Shown: one piece after another, positions 24,983 to 33,571 of the stretch
Layout of the letters: every line of letters starts with the position of its first letter
Numbering within the stretch: position 1 is the stretch's first letter
DNA from: Candidatus Zhuqueibacterota bacterium
GTDB lineage: Bacteria > Zhuqueibacterota > Zhuqueibacteria > Zhuqueibacterales > Zhuqueibacteraceae
Assembly: GCA_022616415.1 (NCBI GenBank)
Contig: JAKEEU010000336.1
Location: forward strand, 1-64,000
DNA length: 64,000 bases
Direction: 5' to 3'
Notes under the pieces: generated by a model
What the model was told of the DNA's origin: nothing
What the model saw: the letters and a program-made list of their open reading frames with translations, nothing else
Databases searched by the model: none
Made by a program: the position numbers and the translations under genes

Positions 24983-25105
24983 ATGGCAAGAAGCAAAAGC
25001 AAGCACATTCGCATGCGCATGCAGCGGCGGCAAAAGCGCAAAGCCCGCGCCAAACGCCGTAAAGCCATGCTGAAGCAAGAAAAGGCGGCCGCACCTAAAA
25101 GTTAA
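24983..25105 (+). CDS. Very basic 40-residue protein
   Basis: 40 residues; GGAG stands five bases before the ATG. About half the residues are Lys or Arg (MARSKSKHIRMRMQRRQK..., then KARAKRRKAML) with an Ala-rich end. It has its own promoter at 24819-24847 and a rho-independent terminator at 25114-25138, so it is expressed alone. The composition fits a ribosome-associated or nucleic-acid-binding peptide; I do not recognise a family, and it lacks the bTHX and bS22/COX24 signatures. An alternative is a translated regulatory RNA. Confidence 0.65.
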   Translation: MARSKSKHIRMRMQRRQKRKARAKRRKAMLKQEKAAAPKS

Positions 25106-25113
25106 GCCTCGTG

Positions 25114-25138
25114 GCCCCGATACGCTCGGGGCTTTTTT
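25114..25138 (+). terminator. Rho-independent terminator
   Basis: GCCCCGA (25114-25120) pairs with TCGGGGC (25126-25132), loop TACGC, followed by TTTTTT. It lies nine bases after the stop of the basic small protein. Confidence 0.9.
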
Positions 25139-25179
25139 GTTTTGCCTTGACGATTTTAGGCGCAGCCAAATCCATTGCA

Positions 25180-25218
25180 AATTTTAAATTGCAAATTTTC
25201 AATTTGCAATTTAAAATT
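25180..25218. repeat. Perfect 18-base palindrome, AATTTGCAATTT family
   Basis: AATTTTAAATTGCAAATT (25180-25197) and its exact complement (25201-25218) with a three-base loop. It precedes the alcohol dehydrogenase and lies in a falsely extended part of its reading frame. Confidence 0.85.
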
Positions 25219-25257
25219 CAAAACTATTTTTACCGCGAAAAACTTGCAGAGCCACCC

Positions 25258-26304
25258 ATGCACGCGCTCACCTTCCACGGCATCGAAACCATCAAATACG
25301 AATCCGTTCCCGACCCGGAGATTGAATCCCCCGGTGATGTGATCGTCAAAGTTCACCTCGCCGGCATTTGCGGCTCGGATTTGCACGTCTATCACGGCCG
25401 CGAAAAAGGCCTCGACGCCGGCACCGTCATGGGGCATGAGTTCATCGGTGAGATCATTGAGTCAGGAAAAGAAGTCCGAAAAATCAAAAAAGGCGAATTG
25501 GTTTTCAGCCCCTTCACCACCAACTGCGGTCACTGTTTTTATTGCCGCAAAAATTTGCCGTGTCGATGCATTGGCGGCCAACTTTTCGGCTGGGTGCAAA
25601 ACGGCGTTGGGTTGCACGGCGGCCAAGCCGAGTTTGTGCGCGTGCCGCTTGCAGAATCCACCCTCCTCCCTGTTCCCGAAAATGTTCTCGCCGAAGAAGC
25701 GTTGTTGTTGGGAGATATTTTTTCAACCGGCTATTTTTGTGCGGATATGGCAGACATCACACCGGAAGGAACTTACGCGGTGATTGGCTGCGGGCCGGTT
25801 GGTCTCATGGCAATCGTCGGCGCACGCGAATTGGGTGCAGAAAGGATTTACGCGATTGATACAATTCCCGAGCGTTTGGCGCTTGCTATGAAATTTGGCG
25901 CAACTTGCATCGACTACCAAAAAGAAAAACCGCTGACAGTCCTCCGTGACGGCACCGCAGGCGGAGGCGCCGATGCCGTGCTGGAAGCTGTTGGTAGTCC
26001 CGCCGCCGCAAGATTGGCGATTGACTTGGTTCGTCCTGGCGGCATCATCTCCGTCGCCGGCGTGCACAACGAAGAACATTTTGTCTTCTCCCCTGCCGAA
26101 GCCTACGACAAAAATCTCACCTACAAAGTCGGCCGCTGTCCAGCACGTTATTACATGGAGCGACTCATCCCGCTCGTGCAGAAAAAGAAATATGATTTGA
26201 CGGCAATTATTTCCCACCGCTTGCCGCTTGCCGAGGGAGTTCGCGGGTACAAAATTTTTGCGGAGAAATTGGAGGGTTGCACGAAGGTGGTGGTGAGGCC
26301 GTAA
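25258..26304 (+). CDS. Zinc-dependent alcohol dehydrogenase
   Basis: About 348 residues from the ATG at 25258; the frame upstream to 25111 crosses a terminator and a palindrome. MDR-family motifs: GICGSDLHVYHGREKG and GHEFIGEI (catalytic zinc), NCGHCFYCRKNLPCRC (structural zinc Cys set), and the NAD(P) site VIGCGPVGLMAIVGARELGA. It oxidises an alcohol or polyol to an aldehyde or ketone; the subgroup resembles glutathione-independent formaldehyde or threonine-type dehydrogenases, but the substrate is not determined. A terminator follows directly. Confidence 0.92.
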   Translation: MHALTFHGIETIKYESVPDPEIESPGDVIVKVHLAGICGSDLHVYHGREKGLDAGTVMGHEFIGEIIESGKEVRKIKKGELVFSPFTTNCGHCFYCRKNLPCRCIGGQLFGWVQNGVGLHGGQAEFVRVPLAESTLLPVPENVLAEEALLLGDIFSTGYFCADMADITPEGTYAVIGCGPVGLMAIVGARELGAERIYAIDTIPERLALAMKFGATCIDYQKEKPLTVLRDGTAGGGADAVLEAVGSPAAARLAIDLVRPGGIISVAGVHNEEHFVFSPAEAYDKNLTYKVGRCPARYYMERLIPLVQKKKYDLTAIISHRLPLAEGVRGYKIFAEKLEGCTKVVVRP

Positions 26305-26305
26305 C

Positions 26306-26332
26306 ACAGACAGCTTGTCTGTGCCTTTTATC
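26306..26332 (+). terminator. Hairpin terminator after alcohol dehydrogenase
   Basis: CACAGACA and TGTCTGTG pair around GCT, followed by CCTTTT. It lies immediately after the stop at 26304. Confidence 0.7.
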
Positions 26333-26333
26333 A

Positions 26334-26945
26334 TCACAGTTTGACCCCTTTGAAAATTTCCTGCACCGGCAATTCAAAATCGGGCAACACACCGGGAGCT
26401 CTAAGAATGTCACGGACGCTGCGTTTTTCTTCAGAAGTGCAAACCAATACCTCTCGCGTAGAAGAGAAAACCAGCCAAACAATTTTCGCGCCCTGTTGCA
26501 GATAGGCATCAACTTTTTCCATTACACTCATGAAGTTATCATCCGGCGAAACAATTTCTATAGCCAGATCTGGCGCCATAGTTGGAAAGTGATACCAGTC
26601 TTCGGGTAAACGATCATTGGAAATAAAACACACATCCGGAATTCTCGACTCGTCGGGGCGATCACTCCAAAGGCGAAAATTGGCTTCGGTAGCGACAATC
26701 CCAATGGGGCGGCTGTCCAAATAAACGCCAATTTTTTTCGCCATATTTGCCTGAATGGCGGCATGCACAAGATTTGGCATTTTGAACACCACCTTTCCAT
26801 TGTAAAGTTCAGCCGGATAAGGAAGCGACAAGCGCTCCAATTCGTCAACGGTCACGTCATCACGTTCTTCGATTGGAATGGGCTCTTTGGCGGCAATATC
26901 GGAAAGGTTGGGCGCGATTGGGGTTTTGGCAGTGATTTGCTCCAT
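26334..26945 (-). CDS. Uma2-family (DUF820) endonuclease-like protein
   Basis: 203 residues. It has the PD-(D/E)XK fold of the Uma2 family: RLSLPYPAELYNGKVVF (the usual YELIDG/Y-E-L-x-G region), GIVATEANFRLW, RIPDVCFIS, APDLAIEIVSPDD (Asp...Glu-x-Val) and KVDAYLQQGAKIVWLV. These genes are abundant in cyanobacteria and in some FCB genomes and may be mobile; the role is unproven. GAGG precedes the ATG, and a TTGCTT-N17-TATATT promoter is at 26992-27020. Confidence 0.88.
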   Translation of the reverse strand: MEQITAKTPIAPNLSDIAAKEPIPIEERDDVTVDELERLSLPYPAELYNGKVVFKMPNLVHAAIQANMAKKIGVYLDSRPIGIVATEANFRLWSDRPDESRIPDVCFISNDRLPEDWYHFPTMAPDLAIEIVSPDDNFMSVMEKVDAYLQQGAKIVWLVFSSTREVLVCTSEEKRSVRDILRAPGVLPDFELPVQEIFKGVKL

Positions 26946-26991
26946 ACGTCATTCCTCTATCAAGCTAATGAAAACGTCGGATAACATTAGC

Positions 26992-27020
26992 AATATACAC
27001 AACCCTTGACATGAAAGCAA
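26992..27020 (-). promoter_or_regulatory. Promoter of the Uma2 gene
   Basis: On the minus strand TTGCTT (27020-27015) and TATATT (26997-26992) are 17 bases apart. It stands about 47 bases before the ATG. Confidence 0.6.
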
Positions 27021-27129
27021 GTCGAAAATTATGCACTTTGGGGTCTGGGATAATTTGCTTTTGCCATGCACCGGCAACCAGTCGAAGCGCAGCGGAGATC
27101 CCGAATCTCGGAACAACCAGAAAAATCTC

Positions 27130-27158
27130 TTGCTTTCCACCTCCCGCTTTGTTAAATT
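27130..27158 (+). promoter_or_regulatory. Possible promoter of the SIR2-STAND unit
   Basis: TTGCTT (27130-27135) and TAAATT (27153-27158), spacer 17. It would serve the SIR2 gene at 27228. The -10 is weaker than at other sites. Confidence 0.35.
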
Positions 27159-27227
27159 TTATGCACTTCCCTGATTCTTGGGCAACTGGCCTGAGCAAAA
27201 CAATAACCCGACTGGTGAGCGCTGCCG

Positions 27228-27938
27228 TTGGAAGAGCAAGATTTAAAACTGATTTTTAACGCCATCGAATCCGGCAAATGCCTGGCGTTTTTAGGCGCGG
27301 GCGCTTGTACGGCTTTTCGCAAAAATGGCCGCGACGACGAGCCGGGGTTGCCGACCGGCGGCGAATTGGCCAAATGGCTGGCGGAAAAGTGCCAATACAC
27401 CAACGGCACGACGTACGATCTTGCCCGCGTCGCCGAGTATTTTCTCTACACGCAAAGCGGCGACCGTGAGCCGCTCGAACGCGCGCTGCAAGAAAAGCTC
27501 AACATCGGCTGCTCGCCCCGTCCCATTCATACTGTTTTAGCCCAGCTTCCCCAAGTCAAAATCGTTCTCACCTCGAATTATGACACCTTGCTCGAAAACG
27601 AGCTGACGCGTTATGGCCGCAACCTCATCCGGCACGTTTATAATCTCAACAACCCGCGCGCCGGACATTTTCAAGGCACGATCTTCTTTGGCGAGAAAGA
27701 CCTCATTTTGCACAAAATGCACGGCAGCATTGACGAACCGAATAGTTTCGTGATCACACAATCAGATTACATTCGCTATCTCGCCAATCTGCATGATATA
27801 GACCGTGGCATGCCGGAGTATTTTCGCAAGGTGATGATTCCCCAATTGACGCTGCTCTTTCTCGGCTACAGTTTGGAAGATTGGAATTTCCGCGTCATTT
27901 GGGAAGGCGTTCTATCCACCCATCAGATATATGAGGCT
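27228..27938 (+). pseudogene. SIR2-domain protein, N-terminal part (disrupted by IS)
   Basis: 237 residues up to the IS junction, TTG start. SIR2-like NADase-fold motifs are present: ESGKCLAFLGAGACTAF (GAG-x-S/C), VLTSNYDTLLE (SNYD) and ILHKMHGSIDEP (catalytic-type His). The frame continues nine codons into the IS before a stop. Removing the IS (27939-30049) joins it in frame to 30050-30232, giving a protein of 297 residues. SIR2 proteins of this sort deplete NAD+ in antiphage systems. The adjacent STAND ATPase is its likely sensor partner. The gene is probably inactive as it stands. Confidence 0.85.
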
Positions 27939-30049
27939 TTCGTAAAAAGTCAGTAAAAAGTGATAGTTTTAATGGAAGTAAACAAAAGTTCAATACAAAT
28001 ATTTATGTTATTGGTTGTATGTTATATTTTATTGGTCGAAATTATGTGATTTAACATAAAAAACAAAAAACGGCCTAACAAAAGGCCAAATTCGAGGCCT
28101 CGAAAACCGTGTTGGGCGCTTCGGGTGCCGGTTTTGGTGACGACAGAACATACTTCACCATCCGCTTGATATTGCACCCCAAGGCCTTGAAGAAAATCAC
28201 CAACTCCACGCGGGGTTGGCCGCGTACGCGCAAGCGCCCCATGCCGTGCCGAGTCTTCATCTCGGCATTGGTGGACTCAATACCGGCGCGGATGTTGTTG
28301 CGCTCTTTGAAAGCTTCGGTTTCTTGCTCACGTCGTCGTTGTGAGGAGACCACCTCCGGTTGTGAAAAAGCCAGAACCGCTTGCTTCTTTTGTAAGGTCA
28401 CCGGGCAATTGGCCAGCAGCGGACAGCCTTCACATTGCGAACGATCAAAATGAACCAGGAAGCGACGCTCCGATTGTTCCAGCGGGGCTTGGCGTACACG
28501 TTGCGGCCGTTGATCGAGCGGCTTTTGTCCGGCGGGACAAGCGAGGATCGTGGTGCCGTCCTCGACAAATACAAAATCCACCAGCTTGAGCTTTTCGGGA
28601 TGACTATCGCAGCCCGTCAAGTTGCCTTGCAAATCCACGCCGCGCTCCGCACAGGCGATGATGTTTTCGCCGCTGACGAAATTGCCGTCACCATACAACA
28701 CCTCGGGCTTGAGATCATTGGCCGCCAAACGATCCACCACCGCGACCGTCGTATGTTGATCACTATGGTTGGAAGGATCAACCTGCACATCGGTAATGAG
28801 TTGCAAGGCATTGTCTGCTGAACAGGTTTCCGTCAACGTCACTTCATAGCCCTGGCCCTTGTAACCATAAGCTGCATCCTCATCGGAAGGGTTTTGCAAA
28901 GCGCCGGAGGGAATTTCATTCGCCGGTTTGACAACCGCCGGGCTTGGCGGTTTAACTTTTTGATGATCGCCGACCGCGGTTGTCGGCGAAGTGGGCGTTT
29001 CAAGCGTTGCGGCGCTCAATGCTGATGCGGTCGCGACAGTGGTTTCGTCGGCAGTTGCACTGACGGTTTCGGGAGGATGAACCGTAACGGTCGTGGTCTC
29101 TGATGTCTGTACGATAGCGCAATGTTCGTCAAAGACGCGTTGCAACAGGGTCATCACCTTCAAGGACGCTATCTTGTCGTCACCGCGGAAACGGTCGATG
29201 AGATACCACATATCATTGGCGCATTCGCCCAACCGGTGCTGCGTTTTCCGCGACCGCGCATCGGCGAAGTAGCCGCGGCGCTGATCATAACGCTCCGCAA
29301 AATGCCTTGGCAACCGTTGGTAACGCTCTGGAGCAACCTGCTTGAGCTTGCGCAGAAAGTTCTCGGTGACACGGACGAAAAGCTCCAGGCGTGAGAGCTT
29401 CGCCATGTTGGAGGTGATATGAGAAGAATCCAGACGTTGCGCACTGGTATCAGTGTTCAGAACCTTGATGAGATGGGCGGTGGCGCGCTCAAAGAGGCGG
29501 CGCGCCAGGGCGTGGGTGAGAATCAGTTGCCGAAAATTGTGCAGGGTTTTTTGACAGACAATCACCTCCTCAAGCGGCAGCTCAAAAGCGTATTCCAGGC
29601 GTTTATCGCAATATGTGGCTTCGACGAGTTGTTCATCGGTCCAATCGTAGATTTCCTTTAAAATGTGCAACACGATGAGCAGGGCGATGTATTTAATCGG
29701 CCGCCCCATCCTGGCGTCAAAAAACTGGGCATACTCATTTTCGATAGTGACAAGAAAGGGAAGCAAGTTGTCTTTCATCACCCGCGCCCAGGTTTTGTCG
29801 AAGAAGGCGATCTCTTTGACACCGTATTTGCCTTGGCAGGGGAAAATTTCGGTTTGCAGGGAGAGGTTTCTAAACATAAGTTACGCTGGTTATGAAATAG
29901 ATCAAAATAATTTTAACACAATATAAACATATTTATTCAAGAAATCAAATAATTTTTGACTGGAAAAATTTAAAAACAAAAATACCAGAGGACAAACGTT
30001 CACATAGAGGACAACCGTTCACTTGTTGACACAATTGACTTTTTACGAA
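27939..30049. mobile_element. IS1182-like insertion sequence, 2111 bases
   Basis: Ends carry a 14-base inverted repeat: TTCGTAAAAAGTCA at 27939-27952 and its complement at 30036-30049. Outside each end are three bases (GCT; TTA), then the two arms of a perfect 9-base palindrome, ATATATGAG (27927-27935) and CTCATATAT (30053-30061). No target duplication is seen. Removing the element restores the SIR2 reading frame (...IYEALLIYG...). Insertion into palindromes is a known habit of some members of the IS1182 family. Confidence 0.85.
28075..29877 (-). CDS. IS1182-family DDE transposase
   Basis: 600 residues, full length and apparently intact. The N-terminal region has the IS1182-type DUF772 signature (RMGRPIKYIALLIVLHILKEIYDWTDEQLVEA, CDKRLEYAFEL). 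The middle holds the catalytic region (LNTDTSAQRLDSSHITSNMAKLSR). A low-complexity Thr/Val/Ala linker is near 275-320. The C-terminal zinc-binding-like CEGCPLLANCPVT and GIESTNAEMKTRHGMGRLRVRG supply the final catalytic Glu. It is transcribed opposite to the SIR2 gene it interrupts. Confidence 0.9.
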   Translation of the reverse strand: MFRNLSLQTEIFPCQGKYGVKEIAFFDKTWARVMKDNLLPFLVTIENEYAQFFDARMGRPIKYIALLIVLHILKEIYDWTDEQLVEATYCDKRLEYAFELPLEEVIVCQKTLHNFRQLILTHALARRLFERATAHLIKVLNTDTSAQRLDSSHITSNMAKLSRLELFVRVTENFLRKLKQVAPERYQRLPRHFAERYDQRRGYFADARSRKTQHRLGECANDMWYLIDRFRGDDKIASLKVMTLLQRVFDEHCAIVQTSETTTVTVHPPETVSATADETTVATASALSAATLETPTSPTTAVGDHQKVKPPSPAVVKPANEIPSGALQNPSDEDAAYGYKGQGYEVTLTETCSADNALQLITDVQVDPSNHSDQHTTVAVVDRLAANDLKPEVLYGDGNFVSGENIIACAERGVDLQGNLTGCDSHPEKLKLVDFVFVEDGTTILACPAGQKPLDQRPQRVRQAPLEQSERRFLVHFDRSQCEGCPLLANCPVTLQKKQAVLAFSQPEVVSSQRRREQETEAFKERNNIRAGIESTNAEMKTRHGMGRLRVRGQPRVELVIFFKALGCNIKRMVKYVLSSPKPAPEAPNTVFEASNLAFC

Positions 30050-30232
30050 TTACTCATATATGGCTTGCAAAAAACTTCTTATGCCGTGGTGAAGCAGCCC
30101 TCTGATTTTCAAAAAATGTTTTGGTCAAGTCGTAAAGTAAAAATTCTGGATAGCGATCTAACTGAGTTTGCCAAAAAGCTGGCCGAGCGTTTCAATCTGG
30201 AAATTCCGCAGTTGGATATTAAAAAGAAATAG
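30050..30232 (+). pseudogene. SIR2-domain protein, C-terminal part
   Basis: 60 residues from the IS junction (LLIYGLQKTSYAVVKQPSDF...). The segment KVKILDSDLTEFAKKLAERF matches the C-terminal end usual in SIR2-like proteins next to STAND genes. It has no start of its own except TTG codons inside the IS. It ends one base before the ATG of the STAND gene, so the intact gene was co-translated with it. Confidence 0.8.
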
Positions 30233-30233
30233 A

Positions 30234-33083
30234 ATGAACCGAGCACCGTACAAATATCTCGAGTACTACACTTTTGAAGACGCGGATCTGTTCTTCGGTC
30301 GTGAAGAAGAAACCCAGAAAATGGTGGGTGAGATTCTTTCTACAAAATTGCTGGTGCTCTTCTCTCCCTCCGGCTCTGGAAAGACCTCGCTGATCAATGC
30401 CGGGGTGCGACCGGAGTTGGAAAAGCTCGGTTATAAAACCGTTTATGTCCGTCTGGAGGATGATCCCATTCCTTCCGTGCGCAATGCGGTGGCACAGGCG
30501 TTTAATCTCGATGCTGCGGGACAGAATACTGACCTGCACGGTTTTTTGCAAGAAGCAACCCGCCAAATCGAAAAGTCGTTGGTGATTTTCATCGATCAGT
30601 TTGAAGAGTTTTTTATTATTTTTTCCAATGAGAAGCTACGCCACGAATTCATCCAACAAGTAGCAAAAATCAAATTCGACGACAAATTGCCGGTTTTTCT
30701 TGTGCTCTCATTGCGCGAGGATTATTTTGCCAACCTGCACGAGTTCCGTGAGGCCATTCCCTCCATCTTTCAGAACAATGCCAACATTCACTTGGAGCCG
30801 TTCACCGAGGCCGAAGCAAGGCGCGCGATTACCGAGCCGGTCAAAACTTTTGGTATCGAATTTCAAAAAGATTTGGTGGACACGCTTGTTCAGGATTTGA
30901 AGAACGGCAAGGCTGGCATTGAGCCGATAAAGCTGCAAATTGTCTGTCATACTTTGTGGCAGCAAAAGCCGGCCACCGCCACCCAGCTCACCGTGGCCCA
31001 TTATCAGGCCAGCGGCGAGACTGAAGCCATTCTGCGCGACCATGTTTCCCACCTGCTCAAAAAAGTGCCGCGACGGCAACATAGTCTGATGGTGAAGATA
31101 TTTGAAGCCTTGAAAACGCCGGACAACACCAAGCGCTATCGCTCCATGAGCGATTTGCAAGAAACCTTAGGCCTGAAGCGAGACCGTTTAGAAACAGTTT
31201 TGCAATATCTTACCACACTTAATCTGCTGCGACACGAAGAACGCACTGACGACGATTGGTACGAATTTAAACACGATTATCTGGTGAGCGAAATTGCCAG
31301 TTGGCTGCGCGCCCGCCAGGAGCGCCTCGCGCAACGACGACTGCTTTATGGCTTGTCGCCCGGTGTGGCGCTCTTGCTAGGTTTGTTGGCTTATCTATTC
31401 ATCCAGTATAACTCGTTTTACGCGGGTTTGGTGTCGCCGAAAAATGTTGCCTCGGAGGAGGATGAAATTGCCGTTTTTCGCAGTAATCCCTTTTATCAAG
31501 TTGTCGCAACCACCGGGTTTCGGTTGTCTGAAGCGCGTGATGATAGCACACGAAGGGCCTTCAAAAATCACTTTAAAATAGGATTTTGGAAAAGCGAAGA
31601 CTGGCGGTGGTTGGGGGGTAAATTGAGTCTTGATATTGGAGGAAAGTTGCTCTTTTACCTCGATGAAATTCAAGTAGCACTTGACACTCTCCTCGCCGCG
31701 CTCAAAGATCAAAATCCTGATGTGCGTTCCCAAGCCGCCGCCGCGCTGACAGATTTAGGCAAAAGCGATGACCGCGTCATTTCCGCCCTCCTCGCCGCGC
31801 TCAAAGATCAAGATCCCTACGTGCGTGACCAAGCCGCCGTCGCGCTGGTCAATTTAGGTAAAAGCGATGACCGCGTCATTTCTGCTCTCCTCGCCGCGCT
31901 CAAAGATCCAAATACGAATCGTTACGAAACCGCCGCCGCGGCGCTGGTCAATTTAGGTAAAAGCCATGACCGCGTCATTTCCACTCTCCTCGCCGCGCTC
32001 AAGGATCAAAATTACCATCGTTACCGGAACGCCATCGCTACGCTAGTCAATTTAGGCAGAAGCGATGATCGTGTTATTTCCGCTCTCGTCGCCGCGCTCA
32101 ATTATCGCCCTTCAAGTGACCGCATCCAAGCCGCCACCGCGCTGGTCAGTTTAGGCAAAAGCGATGATCGCGTCATTTCCACTCTCGTCGCCGAGCTCGG
32201 AGATCAATATCCAAATGTCCGCAGTGAAGCCGCCGCCGCGCTGGTCAATTTAGGCAAAAGCGATGATCGCGTCATTTCCGCTCTTATCGCTGCGCTCAAA
32301 GATCAAAATTTGGGTGACGCCGCCGCGGCGCTGGGAAATTTAGGCAAAAGCGATGACCGCGTCATTTCTGCTCTCCTCGCCGCCCTCAAAGATCAAAGTT
32401 CATTTGTGCGTGAACAAGCCGCCACGGTGCTGATCAATTTAGGCAAAAGCGATGATCGCGTCATTTCCGCTCTCATTGCTACGCTCAAAGATGTAGATGA
32501 AGATGTTCGCCGGCAAGCGGCTCAAGCCCTGGGTGCGCTCCTCAATCTTAAACCAGAGTATGAGCTGTTCAAATGGCTTACCAACCCTTTGAGCGGCTAT
32601 CGCACCGCCAGTGCTCAGGCTTTGGCACGACAAGATTCTCTACCACTCGTGCTTCAAAACCAAATTAATCGACTTCGCAAAGATGGGCGCCCGTGGGTTC
32701 GGCTCGCGGCTTGGGAGGCGCATGAGCTGATTCAAGAACGATTCGAATCTGAGAAAAAGGCGATGCAGCTTCTTCATAAGGCCGATTCGCTTTTTGCCAG
32801 TAATCAGCTATCAGTAGCCAGTTATCATTATGGAACTGCGTTTTACATTTTGATAGATGTTATTCGAGTGGACAGCGCCAAAACCGCCTACGCCACATTT
32901 CAGCAGGCGCGTTGTAAGGCTAAGCTCAAGCGCAATGTCGCCGCGCTCAATGATTTGGAGCTCGCCTTTCAATATCAAAAATCTTTGCGAGATACATTGC
33001 AAGCGGAAATGGCCAAGCCGGAGAACGATTGGAAGATTTTGGAGGGGAATTGGTATTTGCGGGAGGTGCTGTTGAAAAGATAA
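30234..33083 (+). CDS. nSTAND ATPase with HEAT-like repeat array, putative conflict-system sensor
   Basis: About 949 residues from the ATG at 30234. The N terminus YKYLEYYTFEDADLFFGREEE is the entry motif of nSTAND1 ATPases; Walker A is FSPSGSGKTS (Lys50), Walker B is LVIFIDQFEEF (Asp121), followed by a winged-helix region (~280-370). One membrane-like helix lies at ~387-405 (YGLSPGVALLLGLLAYLF). Residues ~485-760 are eight repeats of 33 residues (one of 30) sharing LGKSDDRVIS. The end has TPR-like helices. STAND proteins with C-terminal repeats bind a trigger and oligomerise; SIR2 next door would be the effector. The IS upstream may reduce its expression. Confidence 0.88.
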   Translation: MNRAPYKYLEYYTFEDADLFFGREEETQKMVGEILSTKLLVLFSPSGSGKTSLINAGVRPELEKLGYKTVYVRLEDDPIPSVRNAVAQAFNLDAAGQNTDLHGFLQEATRQIEKSLVIFIDQFEEFFIIFSNEKLRHEFIQQVAKIKFDDKLPVFLVLSLREDYFANLHEFREAIPSIFQNNANIHLEPFTEAEARRAITEPVKTFGIEFQKDLVDTLVQDLKNGKAGIEPIKLQIVCHTLWQQKPATATQLTVAHYQASGETEAILRDHVSHLLKKVPRRQHSLMVKIFEALKTPDNTKRYRSMSDLQETLGLKRDRLETVLQYLTTLNLLRHEERTDDDWYEFKHDYLVSEIASWLRARQERLAQRRLLYGLSPGVALLLGLLAYLFIQYNSFYAGLVSPKNVASEEDEIAVFRSNPFYQVVATTGFRLSEARDDSTRRAFKNHFKIGFWKSEDWRWLGGKLSLDIGGKLLFYLDEIQVALDTLLAALKDQNPDVRSQAAAALTDLGKSDDRVISALLAALKDQDPYVRDQAAVALVNLGKSDDRVISALLAALKDPNTNRYETAAAALVNLGKSHDRVISTLLAALKDQNYHRYRNAIATLVNLGRSDDRVISALVAALNYRPSSDRIQAATALVSLGKSDDRVISTLVAELGDQYPNVRSEAAAALVNLGKSDDRVISALIAALKDQNLGDAAAALGNLGKSDDRVISALLAALKDQSSFVREQAATVLINLGKSDDRVISALIATLKDVDEDVRRQAAQALGALLNLKPEYELFKWLTNPLSGYRTASAQALARQDSLPLVLQNQINRLRKDGRPWVRLAAWEAHELIQERFESEKKAMQLLHKADSLFASNQLSVASYHYGTAFYILIDVIRVDSAKTAYATFQQARCKAKLKRNVAALNDLELAFQYQKSLRDTLQAEMAKPENDWKILEGNWYLREVLLKR
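31690..32520 (+). repeat. 99-base coding tandem repeat (HEAT-like)
   Basis: Eight copies inside the STAND gene, period 99 bases (one of 90), plus a divergent ninth. The segment encoding LGKSDDRVISALLAALKD is almost identical between copies at the DNA level, while the following ~10 codons differ in each copy (DQNPDVRSQ, DPNTNRYET, NYRPSSDRI and so on). This shows recent expansion with a variable helix. Confidence 0.9.
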
Positions 33084-33152
33084 AAAAGAGAAAAAGAAAA
33101 AACGGCGAAACAGAATTGGTAAAATATAGCTTCTGAACAAAAATTTTTTCCG

Positions 33153-33181
33153 TTGTTTTTCAGGGCCGTCTTTTTTATATT
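33153..33181 (+). promoter_or_regulatory. Promoter TTGTTT-N17-TATATT
   Basis: TTGTTT (33153-33158) and TATATT (33176-33181), spacer 17, placed 35 bases before the start of the antitoxin-like gene at 33216. Confidence 0.6.
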
Positions 33182-33215
33182 AGACCAGAACAATTTTTAA
33201 AAATATGGTGTTGGT

Positions 33216-33491
33216 ATGCAGACAAATACAACTACAGCCTTTGATAGCATGTCCATGAAAAACGAGCTTGCCATTCCGAGTGAAATTTGGGAGGCGGCGC
33301 AGCAACTTGCCGGAAAGTTGGGGCTTTCTGCCAATGAGCTTTTTGCAACAGCCCTTTCTGATTTTATTCGACGATACGGCGAGGTCGATATAACGGCTGA
33401 GCTTGACAAGATCTACTCGGATACAGACTCGGCTATCGATCTTGTATTAGGCGCCATGCAGTTTACATCATTGCCGCAAGAGAAATGGTGA
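33216..33491 (+). CDS. Ribbon-helix-helix/MazE-type antitoxin-like protein
   Basis: 91 residues. The segment NELAIPSEIWEAAQQLAGKLGLSANELFATALSDFI is a ribbon-helix-helix DNA-binding fold as in CopG/MazE-type antitoxins, followed by an acidic toxin-binding-type tail (VDITAELDKIYSDTDSAIDLVLG). It has its own promoter. The expected toxin is missing: only a 28-codon frame overlaps the stop (33485-33571). Confidence 0.7.
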   Translation: MQTNTTTAFDSMSMKNELAIPSEIWEAAQQLAGKLGLSANELFATALSDFIRRYGEVDITAELDKIYSDTDSAIDLVLGAMQFTSLPQEKW

Positions 33492-33571
33492 ATGCTATTG
33501 TAGTCGTATTGATTGTTGATAACGCGAATATTCTTGGAATGATAAAATATGGTAGGGCTCCAGACCGTTGA
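33485..33571 (+). pseudogene. Toxin remnant overlapping the RHH antitoxin
   Basis: A 28-codon frame whose ATGGTGA overlaps the antitoxin stop, the normal arrangement of a mazEF-type pair. It encodes MVNAIVVVLIVDNANILGMI..., which vaguely recalls the internal VVVxxITSN strand of MazF after loss of the N-terminal half. It is too short to be active. The assignment to MazF is tentative. Confidence 0.35.
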
